Counted from the stretch's first letter, positions 44,795-55,400 are shown. The stretch is 64,000 bases of DNA from Nocardia abscessus (GCF_015477775.1 NZ_JADLQO010000017.1:145768-209767), one strand, 5' to 3'. The notes: a model not told the origin generated them from the letters alone. Numbers and translations are program-made.

Positions 44795-46159
44795 ATGTTC
44801 GGGGTGTCCGATCCGCTTGATCTCCTCGAAGCACTGTCCGCTTCTCGTCCCGCGCTCACCGCGGACGAGATCGATGCTGCCGCCAAGCGAATTGCCGACG
44901 TCATCGATCCGACCCCGCTACAGCGCAGCGAGCGACTGTCCAGACTGACCGGGGCGAACGTCTACCTCAAGCGCGAGGATCTCAGCGCGGTCCGCTCCTA
45001 CAAGCTGCGCGGCGCCTACAACCTGGTGGTGCAGCTGACCGAGGACGAACGCGCCGCGGGCGTGGTCGCGGCCAGCGCGGGCAACCACGCGCAAGGCGTC
45101 GCGTTCGCGTGCCAGGCGATGGGGATCAAAGGCCGCATCTACGTGCCGACCACGACTCCGAAGCAGAAGCGCGACCGCATCCGGGTGCACGGCGGCGAGT
45201 TCGTCGAGCTGATCGCGGTCGGCGAGACCTACGACGCCGCCGCCACGGCCGCCGCGGCCGATGTGGAGCGCACCGGCGCGACCATGGTCCCCCCGTTCGA
45301 TGACGCGCGCACCGCGGCCGGTCAGGGCACCATCGCCGCGGAGATCCTGGAGCAGCTCGCCGCCACGCCCGACCTGGTGATCGTGCCCGTGGGCGGCGGC
45401 GGCTGCCTCGCCGGTATCGGCACCTACTTGCGGGCGCGCTCGCCTCGCACCGCCATCCTCGGCGTGGAGCCCGCGGGCGCGGCCTCGATGACTGCGGCCC
45501 TGGTGGCAGGCGGTCCGGTCACCCTGCCGGAGATCGACCCGTTCGTGGACGGGGCCGCGGTGCGCCGGGTCGGCACCGTGCCGTACGCCGCGGTGTCCGG
45601 ATTCGGCGGGCGGGTGGTCTCGCACGCCTCGCTGCCGTTGCTGACCATCACCGAATCGCCCAGGGGCGCGGGCGCTTTCCAGATGATGCAGGTCGACGAG
45701 GGCGCGATCTGCACGACCATGCTCGACCTGTATCAGAACGAGGGCATCATCGCCGAGCCCGCGGGCGCGCTCACCACCACCGCGCTCGCCGAGATCACCG
45801 TGGAGCCGGGCTCGACGGTGGTGTGCCTGGTATCCGGCGGCAACAACGACGTGTCCCGCTACGGCGAGATCATCGAGCGGTCCCTGGTCCATCGCGGCCT
45901 CAAGCACTATTTCCTGGTGGATTTCCCGCAGGAACCCGGCGCTCTGCGCCGCTTCCTCAACGAGGTGCTCGGCCCCGACGACGACATCACCCTGTTCGAG
46001 TACGTCAAGCGCAACAACCGCGAGACGGGCGCGGCGCTGGTCGGCATCGAACTCGGCGCGCCGGACGGGCTCGGGCCGCTGCTGGAACGGATGCGGCATT
46101 CCCCGATCCAGTGCGAGCGCCTCGAGCCGGATTCTCCGGCGTACCGCTACCTGACCTGA
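44795..46159 (+). CDS. ilvA: Threonine ammonia-lyase (threonine dehydratase)
   Basis: IlvA deaminates threonine to 2-oxobutanoate, the first step to isoleucine. The 454-residue PLP enzyme has Lys70 in VRSYKLRGA, AGNHAQGVA, and the phosphate-binding GGGGCLAG. The C-terminal part (about 350-454, HYFLVDFPQEPGALRRFLNEVL) is a single ACT-like regulatory domain, so isoleucine feedback is expected. An alternative GTG start lies 9 nt inside. No other ilv gene is close. Confidence 0.95.
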   Translation: MFGVSDPLDLLEALSASRPALTADEIDAAAKRIADVIDPTPLQRSERLSRLTGANVYLKREDLSAVRSYKLRGAYNLVVQLTEDERAAGVVAASAGNHAQGVAFACQAMGIKGRIYVPTTTPKQKRDRIRVHGGEFVELIAVGETYDAAATAAAADVERTGATMVPPFDDARTAAGQGTIAAEILEQLAATPDLVIVPVGGGGCLAGIGTYLRARSPRTAILGVEPAGAASMTAALVAGGPVTLPEIDPFVDGAAVRRVGTVPYAAVSGFGGRVVSHASLPLLTITESPRGAGAFQMMQVDEGAICTTMLDLYQNEGIIAEPAGALTTTALAEITVEPGSTVVCLVSGGNNDVSRYGEIIERSLVHRGLKHYFLVDFPQEPGALRRFLNEVLGPDDDITLFEYVKRNNRETGAALVGIELGAPDGLGPLLERMRHSPIQCERLEPDSPAYRYLT

Positions 46160-46177
46160 GCCCGGATCTCCGGCGCG

Positions 46178-47425
46178 TCAGGCGGCCTTGGGCGCTGCCG
46201 TGGCCGGAATCCGGCGCCGGTTCGCGCGCAGGCAGTTCAGCAGCAGCGGCAGCAGCCAGAATGCCGCCGACTGGTCGTAGCTGAGCTGAGCGACGGACAG
46301 CCGGTTGTGCACGAAGCCGACCGACAGACCGAGCCGGGGCTCGGCCCAGCCGAAGGAGCCGCCGAGGCCGATGTGCCCGAACCCGGCGTGCGCGCCCGGC
46401 ATCGGCAGGGAGTGGTAGCCCAGACGCCACATCATCGGCAGGTAGAACAGCGCGCGATCGGGCTGATAGGTCTCGATGCGGCGCAGTGCCTTCATGGTGT
46501 GGCCGCCGAGGTACCTCCGGTCGGCCAGCATGCCGTCGTTGGCGAGCGCGCCGTACATCTTGGCCAGCGCGGGCGCGGTGCACACCCCGTTGCCCGCGCC
46601 GAGCTCGGTGTCCAGGATCGGCGGGCTGACGCCCTCGAGGATGCCTTCCAGACCGGGCAGGAACAGGCAGCGCGTCGCGGCGCCGAGCGCGCCGGGGATC
46701 CGGTGGCTGCGGCCGAGAACCGCGGCGCCGAGCGGCTTGCCGAGCAGGCTCAGCTGGGTGCCCGCCAGCGGCGCGTAGGTGATCGGCGCGTCGGCGGGCG
46801 GCCTGCCCAGGTGCAGGCCGTCGATGCCGAGCGGCTCGGCCACCTCGGTACGGAACAGTTCGCTCAGGCCGGTGCCGGTGATCGCGCGCGTCAGGCCGCC
46901 GACCAGCCAGCCGAAGGTGAGCGCGTGGTAGGTGGGAACGCCGAGCAGGCGGTCGGGCTTCGCGCCGGCCAATCGCTGCTCCATGAGCTCGTGGTCGAGC
47001 ACGTCGGCCAGTCCGGTAGCGATCGGGGACAGCGCGGACAGCCCCGCACGGTGGGTCAGCAGCTGCCGGACGGTGATCTTGTGCTTGCCCTTGACGCCGA
47101 ACTCCGGCCAGTACTCGGCGACCGGGGCGGAATAGTCGAGCAAGCCGCGGTCGGCGAGGCGGTGCACGACGGTGGCGGCGATGCCTTTGGTGGCGGAGAA
47201 GATGATCGTGCCGGTATCCCTGGTCCACGGAGCGTCACCACCGGAGCCGACCCAGATGTCCACCAGCGGCTCTCCCTGCCGGTGCAGCGTGAACGCCGCG
47301 CCCGCACCCCGGCGATTGCCGAACGCCCGTGCGAAAGCCCGCACGAACGGTGCGAATTCGGCGGCGGCGCTGCCACCCATCCCCGGGGGAAGAACCGCGA
47401 GGTCCCCGGAAGCGACGTTGCTCAT
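46178..47425 (-). CDS. Serine hydrolase, beta-lactamase/class C esterase family
   Basis: A 415-residue serine hydrolase of the beta-lactamase-like (EstB/LipL) family. The nucleophile motif is SATK in TIIFSATKGIAATVV; a Tyr in PTYHALTFGWLVGG likely serves as the base, and HIGLGGSFGWAEP replaces the KTG box. Members are mostly esterases acting on short-chain esters; real beta-lactamase activity is rare. No signal peptide is seen. The ATG at 47425 follows GGAGAG closely. It lies downstream of treZ on the same strand. Confidence 0.88.
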   Translation of the reverse strand: MSNVASGDLAVLPPGMGGSAAAEFAPFVRAFARAFGNRRGAGAAFTLHRQGEPLVDIWVGSGGDAPWTRDTGTIIFSATKGIAATVVHRLADRGLLDYSAPVAEYWPEFGVKGKHKITVRQLLTHRAGLSALSPIATGLADVLDHELMEQRLAGAKPDRLLGVPTYHALTFGWLVGGLTRAITGTGLSELFRTEVAEPLGIDGLHLGRPPADAPITYAPLAGTQLSLLGKPLGAAVLGRSHRIPGALGAATRCLFLPGLEGILEGVSPPILDTELGAGNGVCTAPALAKMYGALANDGMLADRRYLGGHTMKALRRIETYQPDRALFYLPMMWRLGYHSLPMPGAHAGFGHIGLGGSFGWAEPRLGLSVGFVHNRLSVAQLSYDQSAAFWLLPLLLNCLRANRRRIPATAAPKAA

Positions 47426-47549
47426 CTCTCCACGGTAATGGCGCGGACCGATTCCGGCAAAGCGCCTGTCTCGGACAGTTGTACGGCCGTTATCCGGAGC
47501 CGCCGGAAAATCGCCGGAAAAGGCCGCGTGGAGTGGGTATTCCACGCCC

Positions 47550-49289
47550 TCACCGCGGGCTCGGCGGCGCCGTCTCCAGCAGCGCGAACGAGTGGCCGGG
47601 AACGGTTGTCGCCGAAGGCCCGATCGTCGGGGATTCCCAGGACAGCAGCGGGATGCCCGCGATGGGCACCGCGACCTGGTCCTCGCCGAGGTTGCACACC
47701 AGCGCCAGCGTGCCGCGGTGCACGACGATCCACCGCGCGGCCTCGTCGTAGTCCACCGACACGTGCGTCAACCAGGGATCGCTGAGTTCCGCCCGGTCGC
47801 GGCGCAGGGCGAGCAGGGCGCGATAGCAGGACAGCAGGCGTGCGTGCGCGGGCTCGTCCAGTTCGGTCCAGTCGAGCTTGGAGCGCAGGAAGGTCTTCAG
47901 ATCCTGTGGGTCGGGCACTTCACCGGCGGGCCAGCCGTGCGCGGCGAACTCCTTCTTGCGCCCGGATGCGGTGGCGTCGGCGATCTCCGGATCGGTGTGC
48001 GAGGTGAAGAACTGGAACGGCGTGCGCGCGCCCCACTCCTCCCCCATGAACAGCATCGGCGTGAACGGCCCGCACAGTACGAGGGCGGCTTTGACGGCCA
48101 GCTGGCCGTCGGTCAGGTAGGCGCTCGGCCGGTCGCCGAGCGCACGGTTGCCGATCTGGTCGTGGTCGCAGGTATAGGCCAGCAGCGCGCTTCCCGGGAT
48201 CAGGCCGCGGTCGATCGGACGACCGTGCGTCCGGCCGCGGAAGCTGGAATACGTTGCGGCGTGGAAGAACCCGTGCTTCAGCGTCCGCGCCAGGCAGCGC
48301 AGCGAGCCGAAATCGGCGTAATAGCCCTGCCGCTCACCCGAGACGGCGGTGTGCACGGCATGGTGCAGGTCGTCGTTCCACTGGGCGGTCAAGCCGTAGC
48401 CACCGGCCGCGCGGGGGGTGATCAGCGTCGGATCGTTGAGATCGCTCTCCGCGATCAGCGTCAGCGGCCTGCGCACGTGGGTGGCGAGGCGCTCGACGGC
48501 GACCGACAGGTCGGCCAGCAGATGGGTGGCCGTTCGGTCGACCAGGGCGTGCACCGCGTCCAGGCGCAGCGCGTCGATGTGGAACTCGCGCAGCCAGCGC
48601 AGTGCGTTGTCGAGGATGTAGGCGCGCACGTGATCGGACTGCGGCCCGTCGAGATTGAGACTCTGCCCCCAGGTGTTGCGCCCGTCGGTCAGGTACGGCG
48701 CGAAGCGCGGCAGGTAGTTGCCCGAGGGCCCGAGATGGTTGTAGACGACGTCCAGGCAGACCGCCAGCCCACGGGCGTGACAGGCGTTCACGAACCGCTG
48801 CAGGCCGTCGGGCCCGCCGTAGCTCTCCTGCACCGCGTACCAGAGCACGCCGTCGTAGCCCCAGTTGTGCGTGCCGTCGAAGGCGTTCACCGGCATCACT
48901 TCCACCACGGTGACGCCCAGCGCGACGAGATGATCGAGCCGCTCGATCGCGGCGTCGAAGGTGCCTTCGGCGGTGAAGGTCCCGATGTGCAGCTCGTAGT
49001 AGACCGCCCCGGCCTGCGGCCGCCCGGTCCAGCCCGCGTCGGTCCAGGCCGCCGGATCGAGGGTGTGCAGCGCCGAGCGGGCGTGCACCCCGTCGGGCTG
49101 GCGGGGCGAGCGGGGGTCGGGCAACACGGTCGGATCGTCGTCGAGCAGGAAGCCGTATCTCGCTCCGCTCGCGGCAGGCACGTCGGCGCGCCACCACCCG
49201 TCCGGCGACCGCCTCATCGAGTGGACGACACCCTCCAGATCCAGCCGCACCGACTCCGGTCGCGGCGCCCACACCTCGAACACAGTCAC
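47550..49289 (-). CDS. treZ: Malto-oligosyltrehalose trehalohydrolase
   Basis: TreZ cuts the bond next to the terminal trehalose unit made by TreY, releasing trehalose. The GH13 enzyme has 579 residues: an N-terminal CBM48-like domain (about 1-90), VYYELHIGTFTAEGTF, DVVYNHLGPSGNYL, Asp244 in IDALRLDAVHAL, Glu281 in LIAESDLND and YTCDHDQIGNR. All TreZ features are present. It is separated from treXY by about 5 kb and points the other way, so it must have its own promoter. Confidence 0.95.
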   Translation of the reverse strand: MTVFEVWAPRPESVRLDLEGVVHSMRRSPDGWWRADVPAASGARYGFLLDDDPTVLPDPRSPRQPDGVHARSALHTLDPAAWTDAGWTGRPQAGAVYYELHIGTFTAEGTFDAAIERLDHLVALGVTVVEVMPVNAFDGTHNWGYDGVLWYAVQESYGGPDGLQRFVNACHARGLAVCLDVVYNHLGPSGNYLPRFAPYLTDGRNTWGQSLNLDGPQSDHVRAYILDNALRWLREFHIDALRLDAVHALVDRTATHLLADLSVAVERLATHVRRPLTLIAESDLNDPTLITPRAAGGYGLTAQWNDDLHHAVHTAVSGERQGYYADFGSLRCLARTLKHGFFHAATYSSFRGRTHGRPIDRGLIPGSALLAYTCDHDQIGNRALGDRPSAYLTDGQLAVKAALVLCGPFTPMLFMGEEWGARTPFQFFTSHTDPEIADATASGRKKEFAAHGWPAGEVPDPQDLKTFLRSKLDWTELDEPAHARLLSCYRALLALRRDRAELSDPWLTHVSVDYDEAARWIVVHRGTLALVCNLGEDQVAVPIAGIPLLSWESPTIGPSATTVPGHSFALLETAPPSPR

Positions 49290-49407
49290 CGGGCCAGCAT
49301 CCCACGGGCACGCCCCATCCGCCCGATACGGACACCGGCCCCGGGAGCAGCCACCATCGTCCGGATTCCTCTGGTTCCCGGGGACGATTCCTGAGAGAGT
49401 GGAGATC

Positions 49408-50025
49408 GTGGGCGTCTATGCCGAGCACGTGCTTCCGCGGATCGTCAACCTGGCTTGCGGAATGCAGGATCTGGAACCGCTGCGTGAGCGGGCGTGCGCC
49501 GGACTGCACGGACGGGTCGTGGAACTCGGTTTCGGTTCGGGACTGAACGTGCCGTTCTATCCGGCGACGGTGGCGTCGGTGCGCGCGGTCGAGCCCGCCG
49601 ATCTCGGCTGGCGACTCGCGGGCGGCCGTGTCGCCGCCGCCACCGTGGCGATCGAGCGGGCCGGACTGGACGGGCAGGCGCTGCCCTTCGCGGACAACAC
49701 CTTCGACTGCGCGCTGTCCACCTGGACGATGTGCACCATCCCCGACATCTCCGCCGCGCTCGCCGAGGTGCGCCGGGTGCTGGTTCCCGGCGGAACCCTG
49801 CATTTCGTGGAACACGGGCTGGCGCCGGACGAGCAGGTGCGGGTGTGGCAGAACCGGCTGAATCCGGTCCAGAAACGACTGTTCGGCGGCTGCCACCTGA
49901 ACCGCGACATTCGCGGCCTGGTGACAGGCGCCGGCTTCGAGATCCGCGACGCCGAGTCGTTCTACGGGGAGCATGCACCCCGCTTCCTGGTCGCCCAGAC
50001 GCTCGGTGTCGCGGTCTCGCCCTGA
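49408..50025 (+). CDS. SAM-dependent methyltransferase, UbiE-like class I
   Basis: A 205-residue class I methyltransferase. Motif I is VVELGFGSGLNVPFY, the post-I acidic residue is in VEPADLG, and ALPFADNTFDCALSTWTMCTIPD and RVLVPGGTLHFVEHG complete the fold. The substrate is unknown; membrane lipids or quinones are typical of relatives. I prefer the GTG at 49408, where the protein opens VGVYAEHVLPRIVNLACG like its relatives; a GTG at 49399 is possible. It converges on the secreted protein gene with a 4-nt gap. Confidence 0.85.
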   Translation: MGVYAEHVLPRIVNLACGMQDLEPLRERACAGLHGRVVELGFGSGLNVPFYPATVASVRAVEPADLGWRLAGGRVAAATVAIERAGLDGQALPFADNTFDCALSTWTMCTIPDISAALAEVRRVLVPGGTLHFVEHGLAPDEQVRVWQNRLNPVQKRLFGGCHLNRDIRGLVTGAGFEIRDAESFYGEHAPRFLVAQTLGVAVSP

Positions 50026-50029
50026 GCGA

Positions 50030-50431
50030 TCAGACGATGCGCACCGACAGGGTGTAGGTCGCGTTGCCGCGGCTCGGCTCCACCGAGATGGTGTAGTAGC
50101 CACTGCGCGGCAGGGTGATCCGGCTCCAGGTCTCCTCGGCGCACAGGACGCGTCCGTCCGGACCCGTGGTGGTGAACCGCGCATTGCCCTCGACCGAGGT
50201 GAGTTCGGTGATCAGGGCCTGCCCGGCCCGCGCCTCGAACGCGTAGGTGTCGGCATCGCCGCGGACCACCGCTCCGTCGACCGAGGCGTGATCGCTGCCC
50301 GGCGCGAACTTGATTTCGTAGACCGAGCCCGCGTTCGCCGCGCCCGCGCCGACCGTCGCGACGGCGAACGCGGCAGCGAGCACCGTCACGCCGAGTACGA
50401 GCAGACGCAGGCTGCGGAATATGGCTTGCAT
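50030..50431 (-). CDS. Small secreted protein with a PPC-like beta domain
   Basis: A 133-residue exported protein: the signal peptide (about 1-35, ending GAANAG) is followed by a beta-rich domain (YAFEARAGQALITELTSVEG...TGPDGRVL...LPRSGYYTISVEPSRGNATYTLSVRI). That ending is typical of pre-peptidase C-terminal (PPC) domains, which occur on secreted proteases and can stand alone. Function unknown. Two hydrophobic stretches overlap in the signal. Confidence 0.75.
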   Translation of the reverse strand: MQAIFRSLRLLVLGVTVLAAAFAVATVGAGAANAGSVYEIKFAPGSDHASVDGAVVRGDADTYAFEARAGQALITELTSVEGNARFTTTGPDGRVLCAEETWSRITLPRSGYYTISVEPSRGNATYTLSVRIV

Positions 50432-50545
50432 GATGATCCCTCGTTTTCCTTGGTGGACAACCTTGTGCCAGAACTGTCCGCGATCACGCCAATCGAATGC
50501 TTAACAGCCGCTTGGAAACCGAGACAGCGGCCGCACCCGTGAGTA

Positions 50546-50564
50546 TTGGAACGATCTGTTCAAA
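50546..50564. promoter_or_regulatory. Possible operator before the TetR gene
   Basis: TTGGAAC-GATCT-GTTCAAA is a 19-bp imperfect palindrome (6 of 7 pairs) just upstream of the -10 box of the TetR gene. It is a plausible autoregulatory site. Confidence 0.4.
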
Positions 50565-50571
50565 ACTGTGC

Positions 50572-50577
50572 TAGCCT
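50572..50577 (+). promoter_or_regulatory. Predicted -10 element of the TetR gene (leaderless)
   Basis: TAGCCT ends 6 nt before the GTG start at 50584, so the transcript would begin at the start codon. Confidence 0.5.
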
Positions 50578-50583
50578 GACTCC

Positions 50584-51156
50584 GTGGCACGACCCAGGTT
50601 GTTCGACGAGGACCGCGCGGTGGACGCGGCGATGCACGCGTTCTGGCGCGCGGGATACGAGGCGACCTCCACCGAGGACCTCTGCGCCGCGACCGGACTG
50701 GGGCGCAGCAGCATCTACAACACCTTCACCAGCAAACGCGACCTGTTCGGGCGCGCCCTGCGCCACTACATGGCGACCAAGAACGCCGCGACGTTCGACC
50801 TGCTCGACAGCCGGGCCGAGGTGCGGGCCAAGATCCGCGCACTGCTGTGGCAGATCGTCGAGGCGCCGGAGGAGGACCCGCTCGGCTGTCTCGTGGTCAA
50901 CTCGACGATCGAACTGGCCCCGCGCGACCCCGAGCTGGCCGCCGTGCTCGCCGCCGACCACCAGCGACGGCTGGCCGTGCTGACAGACGTGTTCGAGGCG
51001 GCCAGGCGCGCGGGCGAGATCGCGGCGGACAAGAACCCGGCCGCGCTGGCCCACTTCGTGATCGCCACGATCGGCGGCATGCGGGTCGCCGCACGCGGCG
51101 GCGCGGACCGCCAGACGCTGGCCGCCATAGCGACCACCGCGCTCGACGCCCTCTGA
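50584..51156 (+). CDS. TetR-family regulator of the adjacent efflux pump
   Basis: A 190-residue TetR protein. The helix-turn-helix is GYEATSTEDLCAATGLGRSSIYNTFTSKRDLFGRAL; the C-terminal half (PLGCLVVNSTIELAPRDPELAAVL) is the TetR_C ligand domain found near drug-efflux genes. It starts with a GTG and no ribosome-binding site. The MFS gene follows 74 nt later on the same strand, so it is the likely target. Confidence 0.9.
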   Translation: MARPRLFDEDRAVDAAMHAFWRAGYEATSTEDLCAATGLGRSSIYNTFTSKRDLFGRALRHYMATKNAATFDLLDSRAEVRAKIRALLWQIVEAPEEDPLGCLVVNSTIELAPRDPELAAVLAADHQRRLAVLTDVFEAARRAGEIAADKNPAALAHFVIATIGGMRVAARGGADRQTLAAIATTALDAL

Positions 51157-51194
51157 GGTAATGCCCTTTCGGCGACGGTTCTGCCGCGCCCTCA

Positions 51195-51216
51195 TTTTGG
51201 ATAGTTCAGTACAAAA
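51195..51216. promoter_or_regulatory. Possible TetR operator before the efflux gene
   Basis: A 22-bp element bounded by TTTTG (51195-51199) and CAAAA (51212-51216), with partial inner symmetry. It lies just before the ribosome-binding site (AAGGAGG) of the MFS gene. Weakly supported. Confidence 0.35.
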
Positions 51217-51230
51217 CAAGGAGGTACCGA

Positions 51231-52427
51231 ATGCCCGTGGCGATCTATGTCCTGGGTCTGTCGATCTTCGCCCAGGGCACCTCGGAGCTGATGCTCGCGG
51301 GCCTGCTCACCGAAATGGCCGCGGACCTGAGCGTCTCCGTGCCACGCGCGGGCCTGCTCATCTCGGCGTTCGCCCTGGGGATGCTGGTCGGCGCGCCGGT
51401 GCTGGCGGTGGTGACGCTGCGCTGGTCGCGGCGCACCGCGCTGCTGGCCTTCCTGGCGGTCTTCGTCGGCACCCACGTGGTCGGCGCGCTCACCTCGGAC
51501 TACTGGGTCCTGTTCGCGACCAGGGTGGTCGGCGCGTTCGTCTACGCCGGGTTCTGGGCCGTCGCCGCGACGACGGCGATCAGCCTGGTGCCGCCCACCG
51601 CACGCGGCAAAGCGATGAGCATCGTCGCGGGCGGGCTGACCCTGGCCATCCTCTTCGGGCTGCCCGCGGGCACCGTGATCGGCCAGCAACTGGGCTGGCG
51701 TGCGGCCTTCTGGGCGGTCGCGCTGCTCTCGGCGGCCGCGACGCTCGGCGTACTGGCGAAGATCCCCGGTGGACGCCCGGCCGACCCGCCGCGACTGCGT
51801 ACCGAATTGCGCACGATGCTGCGCCCCGAGCTCTGGCTGTCCTACGCCACCACCGCGCTCGCCATCGCCGCCCTGATGGTCACCTTCGCCTACCTCGGCG
51901 CCTTGCTATCGGACACGACCGGCCTGGCGGACGGCTGGATTCCGGTGGTACTCGCGATCTACGGGCTCGGCGCCTTCCTCGGCATCGTGCTCGGCGGTCG
52001 CACCGCCGACAGCCGTCCGCTGACCAGCCTGTACGTCGGCATCACCGGCGTCGTGCTCACTTCGGCACTGCTCGCCCTCACCGCCGAACACGCCGTCCCC
52101 GTCGTCGCGCTGTCATTCCTGTTGGGCGCCTTCGGTTTCGGCATCAACCCGACCTTGAACAGCCGGGTCTTCACCCTCGCGGGCGACGCGCCCACCCTGG
52201 CGGGAGCCACGAACATCTCCTCCTTCAACGTCGGCATCACCGCAGGCCCCTGGGTCGGTGGCCTCGCCATCGGCGCGGGCCTCGGCTACGCCTCGGTGGC
52301 CTGGATCGGCGTCGCCCTGGGCATCGCCGCACTCGCCGCCGTGGCATGCAGCGACGCCCTGCACCGCAAGCAGGCCAGGCATCCTTCGGCCGATCAGTCT
52401 GCCCCGGTACTGGCCGATGTCGCCTAG
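51231..52427 (+). CDS. MFS drug exporter, Cmx/CmrA (chloramphenicol efflux) family
   Basis: A 398-residue, 12-helix major facilitator protein. The opening (VLGLSIFAQGTSELMLAGLL, MAADLSVSVPRAGLLISAFA, GMLVGAPVLA) closely follows the Cmx/CmrA chloramphenicol exporters of corynebacteria and rhodococci. It is driven by the proton gradient. AAGGAGG lies 7 nt before the ATG. Whether it exports chloramphenicol or another compound is not shown. It is probably controlled by the upstream TetR. Confidence 0.88.
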   Translation: MPVAIYVLGLSIFAQGTSELMLAGLLTEMAADLSVSVPRAGLLISAFALGMLVGAPVLAVVTLRWSRRTALLAFLAVFVGTHVVGALTSDYWVLFATRVVGAFVYAGFWAVAATTAISLVPPTARGKAMSIVAGGLTLAILFGLPAGTVIGQQLGWRAAFWAVALLSAAATLGVLAKIPGGRPADPPRLRTELRTMLRPELWLSYATTALAIAALMVTFAYLGALLSDTTGLADGWIPVVLAIYGLGAFLGIVLGGRTADSRPLTSLYVGITGVVLTSALLALTAEHAVPVVALSFLLGAFGFGINPTLNSRVFTLAGDAPTLAGATNISSFNVGITAGPWVGGLAIGAGLGYASVAWIGVALGIAALAAVACSDALHRKQARHPSADQSAPVLADVA

Positions 52428-52471
52428 GACCCCCGACAAAGGGACCTCACGAAGCCATCGGCCAGTCCGAA

Positions 52472-55400
52472 TCACACGGCCAGGCAGCCGGGGCCGAGGA
52501 GGGCCTTGAGGTCGCCCATCAGTGCCGAGGACGGTGAGACTCGCAGGCGTTCATCGAGTTTCAGCAGCGTGGTCTTGTCTCGGGCGCCGACATGGCGGAT
52601 ATGGACATCCGACGTGCCGGGGTGCCTGGACAGGACCCGCTTGAGTTCGCCGATCTTGTCCGGTGTGCACATGCGGGTGGTGACGGTGACCGCGAGCGGC
52701 TTGGCCACACCGACTGCGGACAGATCGGGCACGGCGAGATCGTTGGCGATCAACGAGATCCGGTCGTCGCGCACCGAGACGCGGGCCTTGACCAGCACGA
52801 CGGCGTCCTCGACGACATCCATCCCGTACACCGAGTACGACTGCGGGAAGAACAGCACCTCGATGCCACCGGTGAGGTCTTCCAGCTGCGCGGAGGCCCA
52901 GGCCAGGCCGTTCTTGTTGATGCGCCGGTTCACCGAGGCCAGGATGCCGCCGACGGTCACCTGGGTGCCGTCCTTGATGTCGCCTTCCAGGATGGCGGGG
53001 ATCTGCGTGTCCGCCTGCGCCGCGAGCACGTGCTCGACGCCGTTGAGCGGATGCCCGGACACGTACAGGCCGAGCATTTCTCGCTCCAGCGCGAGCCGGT
53101 GCTTGGACTCCCACTCCTCGTCGGGCACCTTCACGTTGAACACCGAGGTCACCGACTCGTCCGCGTCCAAACCGCCGAACAGGTCGAATTGACCGATCGC
53201 CTCGGCCTTCTTGGTGGCCATCACGGCGTCGATGGCGTCGGAGTGGATCAGCAACAGGCCCTTGCGCGGATGCCCGAGGGAGTCGAAACCGCCTGCCTTG
53301 ATGAGCGATTCGGTGACCTTCTTGCTCGCGGCGATAGCGTCGATCTTGTTCAGGTAGTCGGAGAAATCGGTGAACTTCGACTTCTCCTTGCGCGCCTGGA
53401 TGATCGAAGCGACCACGTTCGCGCCGACGTTGCGCACCGCGCCGAGACCGAAACGGATGTCCTTGCCGACGGAGGCGAAGTTCTGCTCGGACTCGTTGAC
53501 GTCCGGCGGCAGCACTGTGATGCCGAGGCGGCGGCAGTCGGAGAGGTAGACGGCGGCCTTGTCCTTGTCGTCGCCGACGGAGGTGAGCAGACCCGCCATG
53601 TACTCGGCCGGGTAGTTGGCCTTCAAGTAGGCGGTCCAGAACGAGACGAGGCCGTAGCCGGCGGCGTGCGACTTGTTGAACGCGTAGCCGGCGAACGGAA
53701 GGATGGTGTCCCACAGCGCCTTCACCGCGGCCTCGGAGAAGCCGTTCGCGGTCATGCCCTCGTGGAAGCCCTTGTACTCGGCCTCGAGCACCTCGAGCTT
53801 CTTCTTACCCATGGCCTTGCGCAGCGCGTCGGCCTTGCCCATCGAGTAGGAGGCGACCTTCTGCGCGATGAACATGATCTGCTCTTGGTAGACGATCAGG
53901 CCGTAGGTCTCGGCGAGGATGTCCTTGAGCGGTTCCTCCAGCTCCGGGTGGATCGGCTTGATCGGCTGGCGCCCGTTCTTGCGGTCGGCGTAGTCGTTGT
54001 GCGCGTTCATGCCCATCGGGCCGGGCCGGTACAGCGCGAGCACGGCGACGATGTCGTTGAAGCCGGTGGGCTGCATGCGGCGCAGCAGGTCGCGCATGGG
54101 GCCGCCGTCGAGCTGGAAGACGCCGAGCGTGTCACCGCGCGAGAGCAGTTCGTAGGTCGCGGGGTCGTCCAGCGGCAGGTTGTCCATGTCCAGGTCGATG
54201 CCGCGGTTGGCCTTGATGTTGTCCAGCGCGTCACCGATCACGGTGAGGTTGCGCAGACCGAGGAAGTCCATCTTCAGCAGGCCGATGGCCTCGCAGGACG
54301 GGTAGTCCCAGCCGGTGATGATCGCCCCGTCCTGGGGGCGCTTCCACACCGGGATGGCGTCCATCAGCGGCTCGGAGGACATGATCACCGCGCAGGCGTG
54401 CACACCGGCGTTGCGGATCAGGCCTTCAAGGCCGCGGGCGGTCTCGTAGATCTTGGCCACGTCCGGGTTGCTGCCGATGAGCTCGCGCACCTCGGCGGCT
54501 TCCTTGTACCGCTCGTGATCGGGGTCCATGATGCCCGACAGCGGGATGTCCTTGGCCATGATCGGCGGTGGCAGCGCCTTGGAGATCTGGTCGGCGATGG
54601 CGAAGCCGGGCTGACCGAACTGGACGCGCGCGGAGTCCTTGATCGCGGCCTTGGTTTTGATCGTGCCGAAGGTGATCACCTGGGCGACCCGGTCGGTGCC
54701 CCACTTCTCGGTGGCGTAGCGGACCATCTCACCGCGGCGGCGATCGTCGAAGTCGATATCGATATCGGGCGCGGACGGGCGCTCCGGGTTGAGGAACCGC
54801 TCGAACAGCAGGCCGTGCGGCAGCGGGTCGATGTTGGTGATGCCGAGCGCGTAGGCCACCAGCGAACCGGCCGCCGAACCACGGCCGGGGCCGACCCGGA
54901 TGCCGACTTCCCGTGCGTGCTTGACGAGGTCGCCGACGACGAGGAAGTAGGCGGGGAAACCCTTCTGCTTGATGACGTCGAGTTCGAAGTAGGCGCGGGT
55001 GTAGTACTCCTCGGGCACCCCGCTGGGGAACCGGCGCGCCAAGCCCCGGTCGACCTCTTTGCGCAGCCAGGAATCCTGGTCCTCGCCCTCGGGGACCGGG
55101 AAGATCGGCATGCGGTCCTTGAAGGCCCACACGTCGTCGTAGGACTGCACCCGCTCGCCGATCAGCACCGTGTTGTCGCACGCGCCGGGCACCTCGGCGT
55201 CCCACAGCGCGCGCATCTCCTCGGCGGACTTCAGGTAGTAGCCGTCACCGTCGAACTTGAACCGCGTGGGGTCCGACAGCGTCTTGCCGGTCTGCACACA
55301 CAGCAGTGCCTCGTGGTTGCTGGACTGATCCTTGGTGACGTAGTGGCAGTCGTTGGTGGCCAGCGCCGGAATGCCCAACTGCTTGCCGACGTTCAGCAAT

